Positions 1 through 33,534 of a stretch of 64,000 nucleotides of DNA are shown piece by piece. Location of the stretch: NCBI RefSeq assembly GCF_026151205.1, contig NC_087081.1, positions 4,769,246-4,833,245 on the forward strand. Direction: 5' to 3'. The position numbers and the translations under genes were made by a program. Below the pieces are notes generated by a model. It saw nothing but the letters and a program-made list of their open reading frames with translations. It was not told the DNA's origin and did no database searches. Numbering within the stretch: position 1 is the stretch's first letter; the number at the start of each line of letters is the position of its first letter. Origin of the DNA: Bolinopsis microptera. Its lineage: Eukaryota > Ctenophora > Tentaculata > Lobata > Bolinopsidae.

Positions 1-310
1 CAGTGAACTTCCTTGCGGTCATGTCCAAGTATGGCTTGTAAAAAACCCTCACACGTCGGGAGGGTGGCACCTTCTCCTCCCAGTCAAGGATTTTCAGACA
101 ATCGGCCACACCCTCCCTCCGCACATCTTGTTCATCATCGGCTGAAATTCATCATTCAATCAAATTTAAAAGATTTTATAGAAATGAATAATATATCCCA
201 ATTACTTAAACTGATAAAGTGCTGCGTAGGACACAAAACTGAAAATCTGATGTATATAATTATACAATATTATAAATATATATGTTTTCGTATATTATAT
301 AAAGGCTGTG

Positions 311-526
311 TTATGGTGTTAAATAAATACCTAGTTTAGCGAGAATGACTGATTCAGGGTGTCCGAAATAGCTGTTATGGCTGATCCGGGCATAAACAAC
401 TTCACGCTCCTTCCGGGTCAGTTGTATCTCAGTGGCGTATTGCAGATGTTTGAACAGGTGCACAGCACCATGCTCCAAACCAGGCTGTAACTTCACTTGA
501 ATTCGTTCTTCCTCCCAGCTGCACAT
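311..526 (-). pseudogene. Possible remnant of a transposon-associated ORF
   Basis: A 71-codon open frame on the minus strand has protein-like composition and contains NSYFGHPESVILA. This resembles a motif of the form RNAxFxHPENxLLAML that I recall from multi-copy hypothetical proteins in cnidarian and other invertebrate genomes, probably mobile-element derived. The frame has no continuation on either side and no domain I can name. The family link is from memory and weak. Confidence 0.2.
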
Positions 527-959
527 CTACGAACTTACAGAGTTGTCATATGAACTCTACCCCAGATCTAGCCCATTTGTAGGTCAATTATATTCAAACC
601 ATGGATCACATCACTAATTATACGCAACAAGCTTCAATCTTGCATGTTAATTACTTCATGACGTATATGGTGGTCATATCACTTCTGACCCAAGGTCTGG
701 CAGCCGAATGGCTTGTAAAAGTTAACACTGAAATGCAGGACCGGGGTTGTTTGATTAAAAAAGGCTTCCATAAAGCTAGAAATCACTGATGCTTGTTTAA
801 GCATGGACTATTTCATGCACGAAAACCCATTTGATGAAGATGATATGTCATCAGTCATATGTGATATTAGACACTGATCATGTACACATATTTTAACATT
901 TTTACTGCTTAATGACCGTTTTTCTTGTATATACTTACTTATATATATATTACTTACTG

Positions 960-1238
960 TACAAAAAATGGATTTAAAAATCATTTGCTGAAATTAAAAA
1001 AAACGTCAAAAAATTGAAAAAAATCGGATTTTTGATGGTTTTGAATGCATTTGAGCGTTCATATTAATGTTCGTTCATAATTATGTCCGTTCATGAATGT
1101 CTTGTATCACGTTGCAACTCCCACGGTCGTTTCACTATGGTGACGATACAGTGCGCGGCGGGTCATACAATGTACTAGGAACTATGATGTATGACAAGTA
1201 ATGTCCGTCCAAATAATAGTATAAGGTCCGATAAGGTA
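960..1238. repeat. Copy of the TACCTTA-end MITE family
   Basis: The segment with CGGATTTTTGATG, then GAATGCATTTGAGCG and ATTATGTCCGTTCATG aligns by eye with the right part of the element at 41547-41971. It ends in CCGATAAGGTA, matching that element's right end next to the TA dinucleotide. The left end is not clear, so the copy is probably truncated. Confidence 0.45.
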
Positions 1239-1452
1239 CTTTAAAATGGTTCAAAATTTTGAATAGAGATAATATAGATATATTCATATTAAAGTATATC
1301 CCCGGGTCAAAATTGGATCTGGCCGGTAATAATTGATAATGCGGTTAACGGGTGATACTCGTAAAATATCGGATAATGATTAATCACTCTACACTCGACT
1401 GTCACGTAACTTTTTCAACCCGTTCTCCAGCTGGTTCTGAACGACTTTTCGA

Positions 1453-1533
1453 AACCCTAACCCTCTAATCTGATCCCAACCCTAACCCTAACCCAATCCT
1501 TAACAAAAACATATGCTGAAACCCTAACCCTAA
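1453..1533. repeat. Short interstitial telomere-like CCCTAA runs
   Basis: AACCCTAACCCT-type units occur in three short runs (around 1455, 1480 and 1520), broken by unrelated bases such as CTAATCTGATCC. CCCTAA/TTAGGG is the usual metazoan telomere repeat. Only about seven degenerate units are present and unique DNA lies on both sides, so this is an interstitial relic, not a chromosome end. Confidence 0.6.
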
Positions 1534-1574
1534 CGAGAAATTAGACTAACTTCCTTATACGGTCATATCACGTG

Positions 1575-1690
1575 ATCGAGACAGTTTTTCGCCAATATCT
1601 CGTCAGGGGAGCATTTTAATCCTATGTCATGTGGGGTGATTCGGAATCAGCGTCCGAAATACATCAATTGAAGTCGGTAACAACCGTTGG
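1575..1690. repeat. Dispersed repeat D, copy 1
   Basis: GCATTTTAATCCTA followed by GTGGGG, GATTCGGAATCAGCGTCC and AAATACATC is found again in inverted orientation near 34795-34880 (reverse complement: GCATTTTAATCCTACGTCACG, then GGAATCAGCGTCC). A shorter part occurs near 39985-40030 (GGGGGTGATTCAGAATCAGC). Three copies in 64 kb mark a dispersed repeat. I see no terminal structure. Confidence 0.5.
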
Positions 1691-1737
1691 GGGCCTTTTT
1701 AGAACAATCTTGAAAATCGACTGTAGAGTGAGTTAGC

Positions 1738-1888
1738 ACGCTCGTAAAATATTTGTTCCATATATCTGTTCCATATACAGGACCGTCGACGAGTCCAACT
1801 CGGCGCGCGTCCTGGTAGGTTTTAACGGGTGATACTCGTAAAATATCTGTTCCAACTCGGCGCGCGTCCTGGTCACTGGTAGGTTATA
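1738..1888. repeat. GC-rich dispersed repeat A, two tandem copies
   Basis: The unit runs from GATACTCGTAAAATAT through CTGTTCC, a nested inverted piece GGACCGTCGACGAGTCC, then AACTCGGCGCGCGTCC and TGGTAGGTT. The second copy here lacks the GGACC...GTCC part. Further copies lie at 44582-44650, 54263-54330 and 55490-55562, and a partial one at 1333-1372. All are in the same orientation. They are much richer in CpG than the flanking DNA. Confidence 0.6.
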
Positions 1889-2003
1889 AACTTACAAATA
1901 ACTAAATAACACTGCCTTATATTGGAGGACTTCGACACGACGCGCGAACAATCATTTTATCTCGATGTAATGCAATAATTTTTAATTGTGAACGCTCGAA
2001 TTT

Positions 2004-2110
2004 GACCATTGTTAATGGTCTGGCCCGGCGCGCGCTACTTCGTAGCACTTGCCATCGGGCCAACATTTCGAGAAGAAAGCGGCGCGCGCTACTTCGAAGA
2101 AATTTAGACG
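2004..2110. repeat. GC-rich hairpin repeat B, copy 1
   Basis: GACCATTGTTAATGGTC is a palindrome (2004-2020). It is followed by an imperfect hairpin from TGGCCCG to CGGGCCA (2021-2062), whose centre GCTACTTCGTAGC folds with a three-base loop. A second CGCGCGCTACTTCG follows at about 2080. Inverted copies lie at 2378-2440 and 57092-57165. The recurrence of both palindromes together shows one repeat family. Confidence 0.6.
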
Positions 2111-2377
2111 AATAACCTCCGTTAACGCTCGAATGCAATGTAATAACATTAAAAATGCTATTACAAAATATGGCTTAATATCAAATAAGTCCATTATGTT
2201 ACATGATTGACGAATGTTACTCGTCTAAAATTCGTGCGATGGCACATGCCCGATGGTTGCTCTATCCAGAGCCCTTGCGCTTGCAGTAGCGCGCGCCCGC
2301 CTCACGGCGGTAAAACACTTTTCTTGACTTGTGAAACAAGCGCGCCCGAAGTGGCGCGAAAGCACATGGTTAGGTGA

Positions 2378-2440
2378 ACCCGATGGCACGTGCTACGAAG
2401 TAACGCGCGCTGGGCCAGATCATTAACAATGGTCAAGTTA
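2378..2440. repeat. GC-rich hairpin repeat B, copy 2 (inverted)
   Basis: CCCGATGGCACGTGCTACG, then AAGTAACGCGCGCTGGGCC and ATTAACAATGGTCAAG, is the reverse-complement version of the unit at 2004-2062, with a few substitutions that weaken the GCTAC/GTAGC stem. Confidence 0.55.
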
Positions 2441-3572
2441 CATGACCAAATTTATATGCTTTAAAATAGTGTGGGCAGTTAGAGGAACAAAAAGTGCGCC
2501 GCGCAAAATTTTAGCAAATCACTGAAATCGAGCGCTACTTGCTACGGTAGAATATTTGCTTTTACAATTATCAACTAATGATTTATAAACCTGGTGCGAA
2601 ATGGAAATTGATACTTTGTGAATCAATAAACATTTTAGAATAAACTGAGAAATTTGTTACATCTGTATAAACCAGTTTTACATGTGCATGTTACAGGTGC
2701 ATCATGATATAATTTGCTACTAATTATTTACATCATGTCTGACAATTTATCTATTTCTGGCTATTTTTCCGACCTTCCAAGCATTTTTTATGTTATTGCC
2801 TTTCATCAACAAGTTTAAGTGCTTATTGGGCCCAATAAGCGGACAGGCAATGGCCTTATAAATCTAGCCCTCTCTCAAAGCACTTGTTTGTAATATGTTT
2901 ACTGACTAGTTAGTATCTAAATTTATTAAATTAGTTTGTATTCTACTTGTGGATTTAGAGTTTTTCTTGATCTATACAGTATTGAGTATGCGTTGAAAGT
3001 TTGTCGGTGCAAGTTGTTTCGTGGCAGAAACTCTGTTGAGAAACTCTGTTGTGTTAATGTTAATCAAAGTAATGTTTATTTATTATATAGTAAAACAAAG
3101 GCGTTCTAGTTGATCAACTGTGAAACAATTCTGTTTGGGATAGAATAAAAAGATCTGAGGGGGTCCTCTACCCTTTTTTACGCCATACATAAAAAAGGCT
3201 AAAGTATAGTGTAACAAAGTGTAGTGTAAAATAGCCTTAAAAGGCCTAAAAAAGTGTGTAAAAGTGACATTTTTGTTATGTGAAGACTGATGAGAAAATA
3301 ATAGGAGAAAAGAAGATTTTGAGAAGATAATTTAATTAAGTGTAATTTAAGGTGTACAAAAGTGTAATTTATTGTACCTTTTTTACTACACTTTTTACAA
3401 CACTGTACACCCCAACTGAGCGTTTTGCCTAGAACCTTATTTTAAAATGATTCTTCTTTTTCCTGGAAACATTCCCACAGTGAGGTTTTGGTAACAAAAT
3501 TTGCAATAATTTAGATAGGTATATTTGTGATTTACAATTTCACAATTTATTAACCTAAATCTTGATCAGGAT

Positions 3573-6500
3573 ATGATTACAGCCGTCCTCCTGTGCGCAT
3601 TCGTTGCCTCAGCACTGTCCAATGTAAGTTATAAGGATTGCAATTATTCTCATTTTCAATGTTTTTTCTTGTGAAGATTATGTTAAATCATTGGTTTGTA
3701 CCAACAATAACATGAAAACCAGTTTATTACCTCAGTCACTGGAGACCAGAGTTGAGCAGCTGAATGAGATCTCTTACCGCACTCCTGTTGTAAAACTTGA
3801 TGATGACAAGTACAAATCCTTCATCAGGACAATGCCTAGAAACTACAGTATTGTTGTCATGTTTACTGCTCTTTCCCCTAACAGAAATTGCAAGATTTGC
3901 AAGTAAGTGTTTCAGTTTTGGATACACAGTATAAGATGAAGAGTCACAGGATATAAGATTTCTTCAGACTCATGAGACAAATAATATGACAAGCACAATT
4001 AGCTTTCAAATTTATGTTAAATCCAACCCTATCTTTTCCAGAGAGGTGCACACTGAGTACACAACATTAGCAAGGTCTCACCGATACTCCCGTAGCTTTA
4101 ACAGTGACATCTTCTTTACAATGGTAGACTATGATGGGGGTGCTGCTATCTTTCAGAGGGTAAGTTTTAAGTTATCTTAAATGTTTATCATATCCTCCCC
4201 CAGATTAATTACTTGTTTAATTCGGAGATAGTTGTTTCATAACGACAAATATTTTCCCACTTTTTCTTGTTTCATTGAAATTTCTTGTTTCATTGCAATT
4301 GACTTGTAATTGTGTAATCTTTGTAGTTACTTTACCTTTTTGCGACAGATTTATTCAATCAAGTTCCTATTTTCAGCTGAAGTTGACCTCAGCCCCAGTA
4401 ATCCTGCATTTCCCTGCCAGTGGTAAACGAAAGAAGGAGGACAAATTCGACCTTGAAAGGTACTTGGAATTAAAAGTTGATGATTATAGTCAGTTTTATA
4501 GTAAGACTTCAACATGCTATTCGCAATAGAGCCTGATCATTTGAATTAAGCCTCTCTGATCTCAGAAATCAAGTTCTCTCAACCATATATTATCTCAGGA
4601 GGGGAATAAACGCCGAATCCATCTCCAAGTGGGTAAAAGACAGAACAGATATAGGAATAGAAGTGATCAGACCTCCAAACTACACTAACGCTATTCTTCT
4701 GGGTGTGTTCCTGTTCGCTGTGTCTGGTACTCTGCTCATCAAGGGAAACAGCCTGGACTTCCTTTACAAGTGGAAATATTGGGCTATCACATCTATGGTT
4801 AGTTGTGGTCCTTCAGTAACTTTATTTTCATTGATCTTCTAGGCTTTTTTGTTGTTCAAATAAAACAGAATCTCGTCATGTAATAAAGTCAAGATGATAA
4901 CCGCTAAATTAGTTTGCCCGTCGAACCAATCCTTATCACAGTCATACAACCAACAATAAATCTACTCTTCAGTTTATAATGTTTGCTATGACGTCAGGAC
5001 AGATGTGGCTTCATATCAGAGGTGCTCCCTTCGCTCACGTTGACCGGGAGACAGGTAATGAACCTTTAACAACCATTAACAAGAATTAACAACAATTAAC
5101 AACAATTAACAACCATTAACAACTTTAACAACCATTAACAAATTTAACAACAATTAACAACCATTAACAACAATTAACAACAATTAACAACCATTAACAA
5201 CTTTAACAACCTTTAACAACCTTTAACAACCATTAACAACCATTAACAACAATTAACAACAATTAACAACAATTAACAACTTTAACAACCATTAACAAAT
5301 TTAACAACAATTAACAACCATTAACAACCTTTAACAACCTTTAACAATCTTTAACAACCTTTAACAACCATTAACAACTTTAACAATTTAACAACTTTAA
5401 CAACCATTGACAACTTTAACAACCTTGAAAAAGCTGATTGTACCTGACTTTTTACGTTTCTTATGGTTTATTTTGACGGGTCTATAAGAAAACGTATTGA
5501 CAAGTTGATGATTGTACCGAGTAACTACCAACCAAGTCTGTCGTCAACAGTGTTGATATCAGATTTTTTTCTTCATATTGAGCTGTACTTGCCACGTATG
5601 TCCAGATTCATTATAATAGATATATAATGTAGGACTTCTGGGTAATGAGCTTGGTTGTGGGACACACTCAACTAGGGAAGCTGAGAGGCCTCAAACAAAT
5701 CTCATTATAGAGATATCAACAGAGTGTGAGCCACTGCCAGACTAACCTTTGATTAGAGTTTGCCAGGCTCTATGAGTGTGGCAGAGAGTGTCTTCTTTGT
5801 CCTATCCTTTGTCCGTGATGCTGATAACAGACTCTTGTTGTAGGTGGTGGTGACAAAAACTCATTTGCATGATTGGGTCTAGAGATGGGTCGATTGTGAA
5901 ATGTGAACTGTGAAGTGTGCTATAAATAAGTATCGGTGAAAATGATATCAGATACTGTAATGGCAGATTGCAGACGTGGCAATTCGAAATATTTGCACAA
6001 AATATGTAATCAAAAATATGTTTCATCATGCACAGCCGATATCATATGTTCTGGAAAAACGATCGTTTCCTAACTTTTAATTATTTAATTAATTAGTAAA
6101 TTACAATAAACCCCCTCAGGTAGAACCAGTTTTATCCACGGTGGCAGTAACATGATGTTTGTGGCTGAGTCCTACATAATAGCAGTAGTTAACGGGGTTA
6201 TCGCACTTGGTTTCATCATGATGGCAGACGCTCCTAAAGATCCAACTAACCTTAACTCCAAATGTAAGTTCTCTCTTCAACTTTCTACATTTAAACGGGA
6301 AGACGTTGTGTAAATATTGCTTGAATAGGTTAAGTAAATACTGCTTGAATAGGTTAAATAGAGATTTTATCATGCTACGTCATAACTCGAGTTAGATGGC
6401 TTTGTAAAATATGGCCTAAAACAGTAAAACCATGACTTTACTCCTATAAATAGCTTGCTTATATTTGCGTGCGCTACAATCATTGCTGTGTGCTTCAACA

Positions 6501-7757
6501 ATCAACATGAAGCTCATTTAGTCTCATTTGTGTCATGTTTTGATCTGTATTATACATATAGTTGGAGTATTTTGTGCTTCATCTAGGAATGTTATAGCAC
6601 ATTCCTAGTTCTTACACGTAATCTTGTAGTTTGTTCATTGTTGTTGTTGTTGTGAGCCGTGTTTAGTGATGGAAACATTGAACCGTAGTCTCTGAGATAC
6701 CTTTTGAGCAGAAAGTAGCGTTGATTTAAATTGTGTACAATATACATATTATAAATGATATAATCCACTTTTACCAATTTGACGTGATTGCATGTGGTTA
6801 AATTGTACAGTAATAATTACCGCTGTGTAATTATATGCAGATGTGTCCATTGTTACCATGATTTAGAAGACCTGCGCGCAGAACCTTCTTATCTGACCAA
6901 ATACCAAACTTCATCTCCGGTTGTTTAGATGGCAACGTAAATCTTAGGAAAACCCTGAAAAACACTGGATTGTCATTGGTAGTGGTAGGTGTGGAATCAG
7001 GTTACAGTAATGATGCAAACTGTGTTCATGTTGCACCCCACACGGCACCCCACCAGTTACTCTGTGTCACACGTTGTTCTGCTTTTGTGACTGTAGTTTT
7101 CGGTTATAATGTAGTGTAGAATGTAGAAGTTAGTGTAGAATGTAGTGTAGAATGTAGAAGTTAGGGCCTGGACACATTGTGGCTTTATTGTTCTGCGTGT
7201 TTGTGTGTTTGTGTCACTGTACACATGATGTGACGCCACATTACAAGGTAATGTAAGTTATAATAGCTTGTATAACATAACCCTAATATATAAGGAAACA
7301 ACTTGTTATTTTAGCCCACTCGTCCTGTGCTTGCAGAGATTTTTACATATTCGATTTTAAGTACAATGTACGAAGTAATCGATTAACGATTAAAGTTCGC
7401 TAGTCTTAACGTTACATTTGTAAGCTACTAATTGTACTATTTGTAAGCTACTAAGTATACTCATTTACTTTATAAGCTACTACCTGATGATTGATTCAAA
7501 CGTCAAGAAACTTAAACTTGGTCTACACATTTAGTTTGCTTTGTCCGAGCATATATACTTACTCCTAATTCACCCCAGTGGAGCACTTTACAACATAAGA
7601 AACGTACAAATTTATAAGCTACTTTTAGTAAAACTGAAGGTTTATATTTTCAGATATGAGTTACGGAGGTCTGGCGTTGGTAGTAGTGTTCTTCTCTATT
7701 CTGCTCGCTATATTCCGTATGAAACACAGAGGATACCCCTACAGCCTCCTCTTCTAA
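3573..7757 (+). CDS. MAGT1/TUSC3: Oligosaccharyltransferase subunit, MAGT1/TUSC3 (OST3/OST6) family
   Basis: Eight exons joined by GT-AG introns in matching phase: 3573-3623, 3736-3902, 4042-4159, 4377-4459, 4599-4797, 4973-5054, 6120-6263, 7654-7757, giving about 315 residues (human members are about 335-348). Exon 1 is a signal peptide starting at the only suitable ATG. The ER-lumen thioredoxin-like domain follows, with NYSIVVMFTAL and the redox motif CKIC at residues 69-72. The conserved IRPPNY (163-168) precedes four membrane helices. Later landmarks are MTSGQMW, FIHGGS and a C-terminus ending in GYPYSLLF. In the family this subunit gives the STT3B complex its oxidoreductase activity and helps glycosylate Cys-flanked sites; Mg transport has also been proposed. 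Intron 6 carries a decanucleotide satellite. MAGT1 and TUSC3 split in vertebrates, so this is likely the single pre-duplication homologue. Confidence 0.93.
5057..5430. repeat. AACAATTAAC-type minisatellite in MAGT1 intron 6
   Basis: About 35 tandem units of 9-10 bp, variants of AACAATTAAC, AACCATTAAC and AACTTTAAC, start directly after the exon 6 splice donor (5055). The order of variants repeats in blocks, which suggests segmental expansion. No coding content. Confidence 0.85.
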
Positions 7758-9438
7758 TGTTATGACGTCATCATTAGCTTGTGATGTCATCGTCGCGTTA
7801 TGACGTCGCTACTATATTATGAGGTTATTAGCTGCTTTCCTACGCTGTTTAGTGTTTACCTTGTCCATTGTATCCTATTACTTATAATATTAGTTAAAAC
7901 TCTGATATTTCAATTGAGAAGAAAGAAAATGGTTTTCTCGCTGTGAATTGTTTGCATTAATGTAGTAAATTATTTATTGTTTTTCTACATTTGGTCTGGC
8001 TTTATGTTTTATTTGATGTAAGGTATAATTAAAATCTACTTCATGCTTACTTTACTGTTTATGCAGATTGCTGATCCGTATAATTTTGGGACAACATTTT
8101 GATGACTTCGTTTTGAGTAAATACACAGAATCTTGTATCTTTTGGGGTGGTTGCACTAATTATTTATTGATAATTATTATTGTTAAGCAGAGGTGATGAG
8201 TAAGGGTTGATTTAGTATCGAATAATAAGAGCTGTTTGTTTTTGATGTACTTTGATTTGGAAATTAATTTATCTTGCTTTGTTTCTAAATACAAATTCCA
8301 TGGTTTACTTATAACCGTTAAATTTACTCTCGAATAAATTTATTAATCGAGAAGTATAAACTTGATTGTAATCCTCAAATCACAGGTTGAGACCCAGTAA
8401 CATTAAATTATTCAGACATTTTACCAATTTAGTAAACCTGTTAATGTTAATAATTTAACGATAATCTATTTGTATCTAGCAGTTCAACTATTTAACTAAC
8501 AATTTCATCACCAAATAGGTTAGATGCCTTCTTCGATGGGTTCTTTTGTAGATCTTAACCTTGGTAAGTGAAACTAATTATATACTTATAACTTGATAGC
8601 TCATTAATTACTGGTGCAAAGAAAGCATAAATGTTTTTAGAGGGTGTCAACAATTTCCAAATTTAATGGATCGTTGCGGATCAGCGAGTGGTTAACAGCA
8701 GTCACGAGTCCTAACAAAAACTAATTTCCATCTCCAAAAAACTGTTAAATTCACTACTTATAATACTCAGTATCACGTTTCATGTTATCATTCCACTGCT
8801 CATATTGTAAAACTCTTGCAGCTTGCTTGTGAGTTGAATTATCTACGTGCCATGTGAAGACACACACTTTTCATTCATTTACATTGTGTACACTTTGTGT
8901 TGTATATCCTCTTGTTTTCGTTAGCTGCCGACCAGATCGCTGTTTCTTTACTAGATCCGGAACAGACCGGAACAGTTTAAAAAATCCCTATTTTACGACA
9001 TAAATTCTGAGCCGTATTATGCGGGAACACAGTTTAAGGTATGATGATTGCTCTCAGTGGGGCAACATCAACAGTGCCATACTGACCACACCTGTTTCAG
9101 GTTGGTTTTAATTGTACTGTTGCGTGTATTGCCGCCCTTCTTTCCTCTGTAAGTTGCAGGCCTAGAGGAGATTTTTAATAGATTTCGGAAAATCACGCCA
9201 AATGCCGGGAATGAGCTGTCTAATTTTAACGGTGCTATTCTGAAAAATGGCACCTAATATTTGTGTATTTATTTATATATACGTGCAGTCCGAAAATACA
9301 CATTCATTTTACATTGTATACATTTCCTCGCTTCATTATACATTCATCATACATCGCATAGTTTAAATTGATACAATGAATAATACATGAACAACATTTT
9401 CTAGTTTACATTGTTCATTTTACAGTTCACTAACTGAC
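7758..9438. other. 3' region of MAGT1 and spacer to arfaptin
   Basis: An AATAAA at 8333-8338 is a candidate poly(A) signal, about 575 bases after the MAGT1 stop; nothing else marks the transcript end. The remainder is AT-rich, with no ORF of coding character and no repeat I could pair. The next gene begins on the same strand at 9439. Confidence 0.45.
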
Positions 9439-30233
<20,795 letters not shown>

Positions 30234-33200
30234 TATTATCATATCGGGCCTTGTGGACCCACTGGACAAGATTTGTGTGTATTTCAGACATTTTGTATTC
30301 TTAAGATTTTAGAATTCATTCTCAACAAGTATTTCATGAACATTCGTCGTTAGCTCGTGATGGAAAGATGAACAGTCATTCAGGAATTGTTTGATGGTTT
30401 AGACCGTAGTGCATTTTATAAACTGAACATCATTGAAAATATTGGATAATTTAGAAGATTGGCTTATAATCCCTAATCAATTACTAAACCCGGCCGAATA
30501 CCGACAAAATAACCGTTAAAATAACATCGTCTCATATTTAAGTATTAAATTATATGTGTCGGTGTGATTATACCATAAGACGGATTTATAACATAAGTGC
30601 TTAATTTAAGATTTAGTATCACTGTTCTCGACATACGCTGACAGAAAATTGAAGGATGTGGTTTATTTCTACAGTTTGAATTTGAGTCGGTGCATGTTCT
30701 CGTTTGGGTGTGGTTTGATATGCCAGGATACGGTGGTTTATCTACATAATTGTTAGCAGTATCCAAGAAGCTCGGCCGATCTATGCACTAGTCCGCGGAC
30801 TGATCCACAGACAAGGATGTGTTTCACCCAGGGCCGGACATGGAGTTCTTTAAAATGAACAATTTTGAAGTCAATACATTTTCCTCTCGTCACAATGGAA
30901 TTTTATGATGAAAATCAAATCAATCCTCTTTTATTCGCATTTTTAGGCTTAAAAGTGATTTTTAAGGATAAATGCTGAGTCGTTTAAGCCTAAAAGGTAT
31001 TTCATATCGCTTATTATGTATCAAAGCTTGAGTTTTTTAACACGATGAGAGCATATTCACCAATATTCATTTAATGTATCAGTTCTGTTCTTGCTTTTTT
31101 TCCATAATATTACTGCATGTTGCGCATTATGCATGTCAATAAGTAAAAACTTTTGAAGCTATATTTAGAAAGTAGATCAGTAGTCTTCAAATTAAAGTTG
31201 AAAAAACGTAGATCACACAGTTTTGGAGTTTAATCATTCATTTATGTTGAAGTTAGATTTGAGTTGTGGAGTCTAATTTATGTTAGATTGAAGGTGCCGG
31301 TTCACCCACATTCCACAATGTCTAAATATATTGGTAGATTGTCTAGTGTCTACGAAGAATGATCACATATTCCTCCACGTGAAAGTAATCCGTTAATTTG
31401 ATTTCTTTGTCTGCTGAAAGTGACGACTTGTGCTAATAAAGGGTAGACATTGCATTTTCAGCGTTTTTTTGCTGAATAAAATCAAACCAACTGAGATTAT
31501 GTCAGATTTCGTTTTCACGGCTTTTCAAATGCAGAATCACGAATACTCGATAGCCTTACTTGGGCTGAATGTATGGTGCTATGGTAGTGCATTCGTGCTC
31601 ATTTGTCACAGAATCCATTCACATTTCAGTGTATGTTCTATGTAATAAATCAGCCCTTAATCATTTGCATTCCGCTTCTCAGCCACAAATAGAGTTGGTT
31701 GGTTTTTGCAGAACCTGAAAATGTGAGACGACAGATTTGTGGTCCTAGGAGTATATCGATATTAAGGCGTTTTTAAGGAACAATAATATCTCTTGCCGGA
31801 TTAACTTGTGGACTAATCCAAGGTTCAAGTAATTAATTATATGATTCCCCTTTAATATAAGCGATTTAATGGAACGTTTCTAGATCTAGATTGGGGTGCG
31901 AACATTATGCAATTTGTAGCATTACTTTATTGGAAGTTTAAGGATATTAAAAAGTTATGTTGCTTACATTTTTTGAATTTTTCCAGGAATATTTTGTAAT
32001 TATGTGCGGGTTTTGTGATGTGGTGTCTCAACTAAATTTTAACTAATAATATTCGGTTTGAGCAAAAATGTAAGTGTGTTTATATTATGGATATAGGACC
32101 CGAATTTTATATTTCATATCACCACATGACAAATTTGTTTTCTTTTGTTCTGAATATCTCGTGGCTGGCCAGCCATATTGCCCTACAATGATCTTTTCAA
32201 ATCAAATCAGAGAATATAAGAGAACATTGTCGTCATAGAACACTAGAAAAGTATAGCGAAATGGAGCCATGGTTGTAGAAGGGTTGTCATTTACAATTAG
32301 TTAGCTACGCGGCATTTGAGTATTACTATTTGGTCATCCTTCGTTTCATCTCACGGCTATTCTCACAACGTTAAAGCTGTAAATATAGGTCTCGTTTACT
32401 TAGTTAGCGTGGACCGGGAAGGTGAACACTGTTTTCGTCCACAGTTATTACTTTAATATTGTTATTACTTTATTAGCAAAAATTATCTACGTACTCTACG
32501 AGACGACGAAGACTATTGCATCATGCTTGCCTAACTCGTGAAGTTAAAATTTTTCGCCTCATGGTTCTTATTTTGGTACCGTCCAAACATTTTGTGGAGC
32601 CCCCCTTGTGGCTTTTTATACCCCCAGTTGTTGCACCCCGCATAATTGTTTGTCACATCGACCAAACACTGATAGAGGTGTGATATTGTGTACTTTGCTC
32701 CAAAATTGGACATTAATTCGATAAATATAAGGTTACCCTGGCCCTCACCCAAAATGAAAAACCGTTATTCAAACAGAAGCGGGTAAATACCCTGAGGAAT
32801 AATACCACCCTCCTCCGTGATACCCTCCTATATACTCCTACATAGTATATACTATACAACCCATATATAATAAGAGTAGTCAAACAATGACGTGAACAAT
32901 TATACCTCCATTGTTAAGCTACAATGCTGGTAAAGACTAGCATCTGTTATCACTATCTTCACAGGTGAAATTGTAAGAGTGAGACTAAGGGTGCAGGTGC
33001 CGGAAAACCCCATCCACCCTTACAGATACACAGCTGACAGCTATCTGAAGGTGGCTTCTAGCCTTCGTCTTCCGGCCCTGACTGTTAAATATCATTATCA
33101 CGTCTAGTTACACGTCTGCAGTTGCCTGTATTGTTATACTTACAATCGTAACAAAACAGCAGCTTCAGTTGTAGTGACTAGTGTCCCTGAAATAGTAGTT

Positions 33201-33493
33201 TTGTTTGTTCACCTGAAAAGGGTGTGTTTTTACGTGGAGTTGTTAAGTTGCTACTATAAATACCTAAGTGCTCTAAATTGTATTGTTTAGCTTTAACTTT
33301 AACTTTTTACACATGTAGATCATAATGGCATTAACAGAGAGCTGGGCTTGGACGTCAGATAGTCTGCGTGGTTTACTTTTAGTAAAGGTTTTAGATTAAT
33401 GGATATATTATATTTGTATATTAGATATACTGGAGGGAGGTGAACAATATTCGTTTTTACATGTGACAGTGATTTTGATTGGAAGTTGGATCG

Positions 33494-33534
33494 GTTTATC
33501 GATGTCACGTGACGTCACGTGATGTCACGTGTCT
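33494..33534. promoter_or_regulatory. CACGTG/TGACGTCA cluster
   Basis: GATGTCACGTGACGTCACGT continues into GATGTCACGTG, giving three E-box palindromes (CACGTG) and a CRE-like TGACGTCA within 41 bp. CACGTG is the classical site for bHLH-Zip factors (Myc/Max, USF, MITF/TFE). It could equally be a simple repeat. It is far from any gene start. Confidence 0.25.

Larger units (their letters stand above)
1..3572. other. Repeat-rich intergenic region upstream of MAGT1
   Basis: I find no convincing host gene here. The stretch holds a decayed ORF of possible transposon origin (311-526, minus), a copy of a TA-flanked MITE (about 960-1238), telomere-like CCCTAA runs (1453-1533) and several GC-rich repeats (1738-2440). 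From 2620 to 3570 it is AT-rich with short GTGTA/TACAC repeats and no clear element. No TATA box or promoter could be assigned to the MAGT1 gene. Confidence 0.6.

Noticed and set aside
1453-1533. Chromosome end
   Set aside because: Telomere-like units are few, degenerate and followed by DNA with other repeats on both sides.
1785-1812. Hammerhead-ribozyme-like GACGAGTCC in repeat A
   Set aside because: The invariant CUGANGA and GAAA elements are not both present and the three stems cannot be drawn.
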